64,000 bases of DNA from Sabethes cyaneus (taxonomy: Eukaryota; Arthropoda; Insecta; Diptera; Culicidae), in the NCBI RefSeq assembly GCF_943734655.1, contig NC_071354.1, positions 69,399,544-69,463,543 of the forward strand. Direction: 5' to 3'. The stretch's first letter is position 1. Each line of letters starts with the position of its first letter. The position numbers and the translations under genes were made by a program. A model generated the notes under the pieces. It made no database searches. It worked only from the letters and a program-made list of their open reading frames with translations, and was not told the DNA's origin. Positions 56,328-64,000 of this stretch are shown here, piece after piece.

Positions 56328-56410
56328 ACTAGGCGACCTGGCAAACTTCGTACTACCATAAACTAGATTGAATGTTACAAATTATAAACATGGTTTGAAA
56401 AAGATGCTCT
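56328..56410 (+). mobile_element. 5' fragment of the minisatellite-bearing repeat family
   Basis: CTAGGCGACCTGGCAAACTT and the following CGTACTACCATAAA match the start of the 34.6-37.2 kb repeat (CTAACTGACCCGACAAACTT). No minisatellite units follow, so this is a truncated copy. Confidence 0.6.
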
Positions 56411-56609
56411 TTTGTAAAAGGAGTATTGAGCAGTATTATTGCTTGTTTTTTAGTAATTCAGCGTTTGGTCTAGTAAATTAAACACCGGAGCTTCAGAGAA
56501 CGTCTAAATATAACAACTGTCTCAATTAGTAAGAAATGACAATCTGACAAAATCTCAAAATTTATTGTCCGCTCACGTTGACAATGACGGCGTAAAAATA
56601 GGTTTGTCG

Positions 56610-57755
56610 ATTCCCAACTGTCGTGTTGATGGTCCGTATAGGTACGCTCAGCTTATTTTGGCTACAACATATGGAAGGTGGAGCACAAGTCCACATGGTG
56701 TACACTGACATTAAAGCTGCGTTCGGTCGTGTTGACCACACAATACTGTTAGCTGAAATAAAGCATCTCGGTGTCTCTGCTACTTTTGTCCGGTGGTTGA
56801 AATCCTTCCTTGAAAACCGTTGTCTTTCTGTGAAACTGGGTAACACTGAGTTTTGCGACTTTCGGAGTACCTCAGGCGTGCCTCAGGGCAGCAACCTCAG
56901 GCTCTTGCTATTTCCGCTGAATACGGTTTTTTCGACCACCCATCTTGCACAGAAGGAGCACAACGACAAGCAGAGCTAATATTTTCTTCGCACACTGGAG
57001 ACACGAGACTATTCGTTTCGTGTCCCAAAGAGAATTTGCAACTGGAACGATTTGCTCCGTGACCTTGAGAGCATGCATCCATGTATTCGGTAGCGCTCCG
57101 GCAGAAAAAGAAAGATGAAACCAAACTGATGCTCAATCGCCGGCAGAGCAAAGCAGCAAAACACTGCAAAAGTAAAACAAAACTCGTCGCAACGGAGAAG
57201 GTAACATCCGACTGAGAGATAGCAAATTGATTAGTCTTCTATGCTTTACAAGTAAAACACCGAGAACTTTTTTGCAGAGCACGGCAACAGCCTGATGCCA
57301 AGTGCTCTGTAATCAGTTACAGCCGAAAGCAGGCTTCAATCCAATATAGCTATTCCATAATTGGCTAGAACATTGAACGCGTAACAGTCGTCAAAGATCT
57401 TGATGTTCTATTGGATACTGAACTTACATTCCAGGACCACTATAGCAGCCTCATTTCCAAAGCAAATAAGAACCTGGGATTCATATTGAGAATTACGAAA
57501 GCTTTTCGTGATCCATACTGCCTGAGAGCATTGTATTACGTACTTGTACGCTCATCACTGGAGATGGCAGCTGTTGTTTGGAGCCTTTGGACTGCCGGAT
57601 TGAACCTACACAAAAAAGGTTCCTCAAGTACGCGCTTCGGAATTTGCCCTGGACGGATCCAGTCGAACTTCTTTCATACGAACACAAAAGTTAAACAAAA
57701 TTCAAAGGCTGACTCGACAGCGCAAAACCTACGGTTGCGGGGCCTGCAATGAATT
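56610..57755 (+). pseudogene. CR1/Jockey-type LINE, copy C, RT and post-RT
   Basis: 56623-56979 has HMVYTDIKAAFGRVDHTILL (motif A, first Asp kept), VRWLKSFLENRCLSV and SGVPQGSNLRLLLFPL (motif B), then the frame is lost and no ADD motif is readable. A disrupted interval (56980-57290) precedes KCSVISYSRKQASIQYSYSI and VTVVKDLDVLLDTELTFQDH. The frame at 57411-57752 continues NLGFILRITKAFRDPYCLRA. It corresponds closely to post-RT parts of copies A and B. It is 5'-truncated before motif A. Confidence 0.8.
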
Positions 57756-57769
57756 CTACGGCCTCCTCC

Positions 57770-58600
57770 TGGTTCTCTGCTGAAAATAGTTTTGGCTACT
57801 CTTTTGTCGGGCATTCTAGCCACGTGCCCAGCCCACCGCAGCCTGCCATATTGTACTTGTACATTGTACCTTCACTATATCAGCATATTTGTATGCTTGA
57901 TACTGCTCGTGGGTCATATGTTTCCACCACACTGCATTTTCCATTTTACCAAGTATTGATCGCAGAATTTTACACTCAAAAACCATAAGCACACGTCGAT
58001 CAGCTTCCCTTAGCGTCCATGTTTTATGTCCATAGAGAGCCACCGGGTGTTCTGTAGAGCGCCAGTTTTGTGCGAATTTGCAAACTACGGGACTTCAGCT
58101 GGCAATGTAATTCATAGAAAGCCCGATTTGCGGCTGCAGTTCATTGTTTGCAGTTTATTTACATCGTTGTCACATGTCAAGAGCGTATCCCGATATATGA
58201 ATTTCTCCATTACCTTATAACGTACCTCATGCAGCCCTACCTCGGCGTCAACACCATTTAGACCAGCAACCAGCAGCAATATGCATCGCTTTTGTGCCTT
58301 AGGACTTTTTCCAGCATTATCTATCACAGCTCATTTCGGTTGACTGAATCATACGCCGCCTTAAAGTCCACAAACAGATGATGAGTCTGCTAGTTGTATT
58401 CCCAGAACATGTCCAGTAACCAACGCAGTGTAAACATCGTCGTGGAGTGACACTCACGAAAACCAGCTTGGTACTCGCCGACGAAGGACTCCGCTAACGC
58501 TCTCAGCTGACGGTACAGGGTACGGGAGAGCACCTTATAGGCAGAATTGAGCAATATAATGCATCGATAGTTTTTACACTCGAGTTGAGTGTAGCTCAAG
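57770..58600 (-). pseudogene. RTE-clade LINE copy i, RT to C-terminus
   Basis: Reading downward from 58599: LECKNYRCIILLNSAYKVLS and FVGEYQAGFRECHSTT (58599-58400), then HHLFVDFKAAYDSV (about 58385-58340, motif A). A deletion reaches the post-RT part around 58330-58060 (ELHCQLKSRS). The tail reads LYGHKTWTLREADRRVLMVF and CKILRSILGKMENAVWW (58043-57900), then a DIVKVQ..WAVGWARG remnant. It is more diverged from the other RTE copies in this window, so it is probably a different RTE lineage. Confidence 0.8.
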
Positions 58601-58609
58601 CTTTTTTAA

Positions 58610-58800
58610 AAGCAGGTCAGTTTAGCTTGAATTCCAATTTTAGTTTAATTTTTGGTCCTATTTCAAGTCCAATTTCGTGTATGCATGATATATTTCATTG
58701 TAATTTTTTAATTGAATTTAAAGTCCAATTTCAACTAAAGCTACACATTTCATGTTTCAAATTCGAACTCAAGCCCCTATTCTAATCTTATGTCTAGTCT
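58610..58800. repeat. Degenerate TCCAATTTC repeat
   Basis: Words such as TCCAATTTTAG and AAGTCCAATTTC recur. This is the reverse-complement type of 53640-53990. Confidence 0.6.
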
Positions 58801-60340
58801 AATATGGTGTCGTACGAATCAACCAGATTGTTAAGCTTTTCCCGTGTGAACCTTACGGAAGAAAAACAGCAAACTGTCTACTTTGTGCAACTTCAGTCCA
58901 ATTTCAATGCGCACGCGTTCCATACCCAGGGCAGCACATCTTGGGCATTTCTAGTTACAGGAACTTATTTATGACTAAAATTAGTCATTTAAGTTTTGTA
59001 ACCAGCGTTGCCAGACTTTGTTGAGGAAAAATCCGTAGTTTTATCACTGGTTACACTTTCAAAATCAATTTTAGTATAAATAAAAAACTACGTTTGTGCT
59101 ACGCTTGCAAGGTTTGCTAGTATAGAAAAGTGTAAATTAATTTCAATATGTTCTACCAGCTTCCTAATATATTAGAGTTTCTTGTAATACATAGTGCCTT
59201 CGATCCATTCCTCCTAAATATGTGAACCCTCTCTGACACATTTGTTTTATAGGTATTGTTGTTTGAAGAAAATTAGAACTCTTAGCATTTCGTGCAGATT
59301 TGAGATTTGACTCCAATTAATTGAGGACGCTTACTCGCGACTTTCATTTCATTTTGTCACGGTCGCCATATACCTTACTAAACTTAAGAGGCAGTGACGC
59401 TACACTGAACTGAGTGTTGGGAGAAAGTAATCATTTGTACTTAGAATGAATACATAGACTGATTGTTTTAACTAGAGTTAGCGCTATCCTTCCGGAGATA
59501 TCCGGTCAGTACGCTCTCTAAATCAATGCAGTCGAATGACTCCCCTTTATTGATTTAACTAGGGTTATTTATACCCATCCCGGAGGAACCTTAATTCTAA
59601 CTTCGGTGCAAGAGTGACTGAAACAACTGGACATCCTTTTTGCCAAATCTGCATTATTGATTACTTGGCCTGGCGCTTATGCCGGGCTCGTTAGGCTTGA
59701 TACACAATTGACGTCACGCAAAAATTTCGGGTTTTTACCCCCTCCCTCCCCTATGTAACAATAACTAACGCTTGGCATAGCCCCCATTTAAATTACGTAA
59801 CGTTAACTAAACCTTTCCCCCTACCTTCGAATAAAAATCACTAAAACCGTTTAATTTGTTTATATTTTTACGAACTCAAGAAATTCATCGATTCTGCACT
59901 CCTATCTGTGTCACTAATCAGAATGTCAGTTCTGAATTCTGCTCAAACTGTATGATATAACACAACCAGGTCTGAGTTCAGAACAGGAATTTTGATCAGA
60001 ATGAGTTTGATCACATAGAATCGAGTTGAAAAAATTTGAATCATAATTGAATAAGCAATTAGGCATCACCTCATGTGGCAGTGCATATTGAGCTCAAATG
60101 GTCTTCAGCTCAGCTCAGATTTATTTAACAAAAAATAATTCCGTATATTTTTAATTTGATAAATTTGTTACGTAACTCTTCTCATGTGCCCTCCCCCTTG
60201 CGGAACAAAAAGTAAAGCAAGTACGACCTCCCTCGTCCCCTCTGTGTGTTATGTAATTGTAAACACGAAGCCTTATGTAATACCTCAGCGCAGTGCGCCG
60301 GTTAAGTCGAAATATGCAAACGTGTACAGCACGCCTGGCG
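58800..60340. other. Unassigned spacer
   Basis: No gene recognised. ACGTAA-rich and CCCTCCC-rich patches at 59715-59805 and 60165-60260 look like diverged copies of one small repeat but are too decayed to define. Confidence 0.4.
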
Positions 60341-60345
60341 AACAT

Positions 60346-60453
60346 CCCAAGCAATAGTGTGAGTTTTATTGTACTTTTATGGAAGTTTTCATGACCAATT
60401 TTGGTCTTAAATGCCATCATAAGAGTGTAATAAAACCCAAATTGTTACTTTGG
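60346..60453. mobile_element. 108-bp palindromic MITE, copy 1
   Basis: Ends CCCAAGCAATAGTGTGAGTT and complement CCAAAGTAACAATTTGGGTT. The centre has TTTTGGTCTTAAATGCCAT. Same length and organisation as copy 2 at 62868-62975. Confidence 0.75.
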
Positions 60454-60599
60454 ATATGTTCTAGCCTGCTATGCTGTACCGTGACTTTATATTTATTAGT
60501 CTTGTTTTGGGTGACAGTATGCGAGTGTAAATGAGTACACTACAATCTTTCATCATTCGCGTTTCTTCTATGTTTCTCTGGCTTTAAACTTTCATTTTT

Positions 60600-61560
60600 C
60601 TTCATGTGGTTTTTCCGTTCAGTGGTGGTTCAGCGGTTCGTTTTTTTTTACATCGTCTTTTAGTTTTCTTCCAAGCGTTTTGTTTTCAATTTTTTGCCTT
60701 TTCTTGCGTTGTTGGTTGCTCTTGATGGTGTCTTTTTGTCCTCATGTGTAGTCTGTTTTGGTATTTCTTGTCCCTGGTTTGCTATCGTTTGATCGTCTCT
60801 TCTTTGCCTTTTCTGCATCTATTTCTACTCTTTTCGTCGTTTTGTACAATCTCTCTTGACATGTTTTGTCACTTTTTCGGCGTTTTTCTGGTTTTTCGTC
60901 ACATTTTTGTGACGCTTTTCGCCTTTTCATCACTTTTTCGTCATCTTTTCGTCGTTCATATGTCGTGTTTTCGTTATCTTTTTGTTGGTTTTGTTGTGTT
61001 TTCAACGCATTTTCGCCGTCTTTTTGTCATCTTTCTGTCGTATTTTTGACGTCTTTTCATGTTGTTTGCCATTTCTATATCATATTTTCGTCGTCTGTTC
61101 GTCATTTGTTTTGCTCCGTTTTTGCTTTTCGTCGTTGGTTTCAAGGGCCGTTAAACCATTTTTGTTGTCTTTTTTATTAATGTTTTGCCGCTTTTGTTTT
61201 AATACCGTTAATTTGTCGATATTTTCTTCTGTTATCTTTTCGCTGCTTTTTATTTCCATTTGCAATTTCTTGTTTTTTTAGTTATTGTTTTGGCGATTTC
61301 TCATCATTTTGTGGTTAGCTTCACATCGTATTTTCATGTTATTTCCGTCATCTGTTCGTCATTTTTGACACTTTTAAACATCTTTTTGTGATGTCTTTGT
61401 TTCGTTTACCATTTATTGGCGCTAAAATGTCGTAGTTCATTGTTGTTGTCTTTATGACTTTATGATGGTTTTTACTGTCTTTTTGCCGCCTTATTGCCAT
61501 CTTTTTGGTGTATTTTCTTTAGACGAATCTCAAATTTTTAGTCTTGACCTTGAAATGCGG
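60600..61560. repeat. T-rich degenerate TTTTCGTCAT repeat, left block
   Basis: Words of about 10-12 bp such as TTTTTCGTC, CATCTTTTCGTCG and TTTTTGTCATC recur loosely for almost 1 kb. Phe/Ser/Cys-rich frames on the plus strand and Lys/Arg-rich frames on the minus strand are artefacts. The block is continued by 62347-63240 beyond the palindrome. Confidence 0.8.
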
Positions 61561-61616
61561 TCATACATATATATTAATATTTTTTTGAAACGATGGTTCT
61601 ACAATTGATAAAGGGA

Positions 61617-62346
61617 CGGTAGGGGAAAGAAAATGAAAAAAATTTTTTTTTTTTTGGTGAAGGTGGGGAAGAGCGGAAAGGAAGGGGGAGGGAGGGTATT
61701 GGTAGCTATGCTTGACAAGTAGTCATTTTGACTCCTACCTTTTGTCCAATGCTGGAAGGTGCATGAGTCGAACCAAGCTGTAATCTGAGATTATAACCGG
61801 ATTCGAACCCACAACACCCGCCAGGGCATGTGGTTCGCTGGTACTTGTACCTTTGAACCATAGAGGCGCTGGACGCGGCTAACACAAGCTGACAGACGAA
61901 CAACGTCACGTGCAGTACCTTCTACCTTGCAAGTCGTAAGGGCCGGCATAGTGTCGTCGTCCTGAAAGTAAACAGTAGTTAGATTAAAGCTTCTCGCTCG
62001 GTGGTAATCTCCAATTGATGTAGGAAGCGGCACAATATGTGTCGATAACCCATCCAAACGCGTCGCTATTCTTGATAAGTGGATTTTGCGGTCTCCTTTT
62101 GTCCAGCGCCTCTATGGTTCAAAGGTACAAGTACCAGCGAACCACATGCCCTGGCGGGTGTTGTGGGTTCGGATCCGGTTATAATCTCAGATTACAGCTT
62201 GGGTCGACTCATGCACCTTCCAGCATTGGACAAAAGGTAGGAGTCAAAATGACTACTTGTCAAGCATAGCTACCAATACCCCCCCCCCCCCCTTCCTATC
62301 CGCTCTTCCCCACCTTTACCAAAAAAAAAAATTCATTTTCTGACGC
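61617..62346. mobile_element. Inverted pair of tRNA-derived SINE-like arms, ~730-bp palindrome
   Basis: Arms of about 245 bp (61628-61872 and 62100-62346) are near-perfect complements. Each has, reading outward from the loop, GTCCAGCGCCTCTATGGTTC, CCACATGCCCTGGCGGGTG, a B-box-like GGGTTCGAATCCGG, AAAAGGTAGGAGTCAAAATG, a C-run of 14 or a GGGGGAGGGAGGG equivalent, and a terminal A/T-run. The loop (61873-62099) is unique. The tRNA-like head followed by an A-run tail suggests a SINE; two copies in tail-out orientation could have fused or inserted at one site. Matching minus/plus frames of 67-88 codons are artefacts. Confidence 0.75.
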
Positions 62347-63240
62347 TTTTTAAACGACTTATTATCATATTTTGTTGTTCTTGTTGGTGTATTTTTTCAT
62401 CGTCTTTTCATCAATTTTTTATTGTATTTTCGCTGTTTTTTAAAACTTTTACGTCATCTTTTCATCGCATTACCGTCGTTATTATGCTGTCTTTCACCGC
62501 CTATCCGTAGTCTACTTTGTCTTATCCCTTTTTGTTATGCCTTATTGTTATTTTTCAGTTTTGCTTTCTTCGTATTCGTCATCTTTTTGTCAACTCACCA
62601 TTGTAGTTTTGTTATCTTTGGATGGTCTTTTTGCCATCTTTCCATTGTACTTTCTGAGACGGTTCGTGGTTTTTTTTGATGTCTGCTTTGGACATTTTTT
62701 GTTACTGTCATCAGCGATTTTTTGCTGGTTTCTTTTAGTCTGTTTTGTTACTGTTTTGTCTTACTTTCGTCGTCCTTGCGTCTTTTGTCGTCGTTTCGCC
62801 ATTTTTTCCCATTTTTTCGTCGTTCCAATAGTTGTCAATACAATGAAAATGTCTTTTTATGGCTCTTCCTAAGTAACAATGTCAGTTTTATTGCACTCTT
62901 ATACCGGGTTTCATGAGTAGTTTTGGTCTTGAATGCCATTATAAGAATGTAATAAAACCCGAATTGTTACTTGGGTTTCCTTGTTTTTTCAACGTCTTGC
63001 TGTAGTGTCCTCTTTTCGTCGTCTTTTAATAACCTTTTCAGGTTAATTGCAATGTTTTACCATCGTCTTTTGTCGTATTTTTGTCAACTTCTCATCGCAT
63101 TTGCACTATCCTTTCATTACGTTTTCGTCATCTTTCGGCACTTTCGGCACTTTCTTCATCTTTACGTCGGCTCTTCGTTATCTTTGCTTCGTATTTTAGT
63201 CAAATTTTTATCGCCTTTATGTTGTATTTTCTGAGAGTTT
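62347..63240. repeat. T-rich degenerate TTTTCGTCAT repeat, right block
   Basis: Same words as 60600-61560. It is interrupted by the 108-bp MITE at 62868-62975. Confidence 0.8.
62868..62975. mobile_element. 108-bp palindromic MITE, copy 2
   Basis: Ends CCTAAGTAACAATGTCAGTT and complement CCCAAGTAACAATTCGGGTT; each continues TTATTRCAYTCTTATA. The centre is TTTTGGTCTTGAATGCCAT. It is inserted into the T-rich repeat. The arms are about 36 bp, so the RNA or single strand would form a full-length hairpin. Confidence 0.8.
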
Positions 63241-64000
63241 ATATATTCAACAGTCTTTATTATTGCTTAGAAGGAAGAAAAGCTATTTAATTAAATAAAA
63301 CAAGGATTCCAGCTACTTGGTTATGAAGTTGAACCTAATTCGCTGGACAATAGGGAAGTTCTATCGCACTACACTCAAGTACTTTTTTTACACGGTTTGG
63401 TTTTTTGAATATTAAGAACGGGGTAACTTAGGGACCATTAACCCAAGTAACACACTTGGTTTTAAATAAGAATTGACAACGGATTTAAAACAAATCGAAT
63501 TGCTAACCTTTCGTTTCCACATACTTAATTACGACCGGATTAACACTAAAACAGCGCAAGAAACGAGCTAAAATGTAACATGTTTGTGAAATATTTCAAA
63601 GTGACGCCTATGCGTTGCATGGTTTTTGTACTACCAACTGAAAAGCTTAATCGCGCTGTTGACAGGAATTTTTTTTCTGATATTTCCCTGAAGTTATATT
63701 TATATTTACAAGCAAATAATGACAGACATTTTTCGCAAGATAAAATGGCTAAAGTTATATTTCGGTAATTCATCAATCACTCAAAGCAACATTGTAGCCT
63801 TCAAATAACCCAAACTAAAGTGCAATTTTAAATTTATCGTGAACTTTGCCATGCTACTTCCGAAAAATTGATGCGCTCAAGATTTACTTTTATAAGCAAA
63901 AGTTGAGTGGAATCGAAATAAATATCATTTTTTGACAATCTCACAAAACATGCTAATCTCTTTGAAAACCGGCGGGATATTTTATTTTAATTATGTTATA
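63241..64000. other. Unassigned AT-rich end of window
   Basis: No gene recognised. TACACTCAAGT followed by a T-run at 63372-63390 resembles the left end of the 16.25-kb MITE but has no partner end. Confidence 0.4.

Noticed and set aside
61708..62269. Functional tRNA genes
   Set aside because: The B-box-like GGGTTCGAATCC is present, but no acceptor or anticodon stems of a canonical tRNA could be completed, and the two copies are arms of a palindrome.
60744..63290. Phe/Ser/Cys-rich frames
   Set aside because: Compositional artefacts of the TTTTCGTCAT degenerate repeat.
63372..63395. Second copy of the 16.25-kb MITE
   Set aside because: Only the first 11 bases match and no opposite end was found downstream.

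Overview
The window looks like gene-poor intergenic or intronic DNA from a large, repeat-rich insect genome, most likely a mosquito (Culicidae). The evidence for this is a tRNA-derived SINE of a type I associate with culicine mosquitoes near 15.1 kb, many dead copies of RTE-type LINEs, CR1/Jockey-type, R1-type and Loa/I-type LINE remnants, BEL/Pao Pol fragments, a deleted mariner copy, hAT and TA-target MITEs, and AT-rich spacer. The assignment to mosquito is inference from repeat content; no host gene was recognised. No intact protein-coding gene, tRNA, rRNA or CRISPR array was found. Every coding signal I can name belongs to a mobile element, and all are broken.

Layout. 0-4.7 kb: spacer, a 119-bp G-run minisatellite, two dispersed repeats with a GACGTAGGACTACGTC palindrome, and an R1-type LINE piece. 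4.7-11.1 kb: three RTE pieces around a foldback-like element (6.17-8.72 kb) whose arms are 16-bp tandem repeats and which hosts a 1.38-kb hAT element with a perfect 8-bp target duplication; the hAT itself carries an RTE 3' fragment. 15.0-20.7 kb: a SINE, an RTE copy split by a 424-bp TA-target MITE, and two BEL/Pao Pol segments in opposite orientation. 25.8-29.7 kb: a ~4-kb inverted-repeat element with a minisatellite and a 308-bp hAT MITE in its loop. 31.6-37.2 kb: a CR1/Jockey-type LINE followed by a 2.5-kb minisatellite-bearing repeat. 37.4-38.8 kb: a polypyrimidine tract. 39-42 kb: a 95-bp tandem repeat, an internally deleted mariner and a TA-target MITE. 47.1-53.4 kb: an RTE endonuclease interrupted by a 322-bp Penelope-like insertion, a Loa/I-type RNase H piece, another RTE piece and a second CR1/Jockey-type LINE. 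54-63.2 kb: a second hammerhead motif, a third CR1/Jockey-type copy, a reverse RTE copy, degenerate T-rich repeats, a ~730-bp SINE-armed palindrome and two 108-bp MITEs.

The most striking observation is the pair of hammerhead-ribozyme motifs. One lies in each arm of a near-perfect 143-bp inverted repeat that split an RTE gene and made a 13-bp target duplication (47.46-47.80 kb); an independent motif lies at 54.37 kb. Both have the short stem III typical of Penelope-like retroelements, yet no Penelope reverse transcriptase is present.

Most element boundaries are good to tens of bases. Where a target duplication or terminal repeat is described they are exact.
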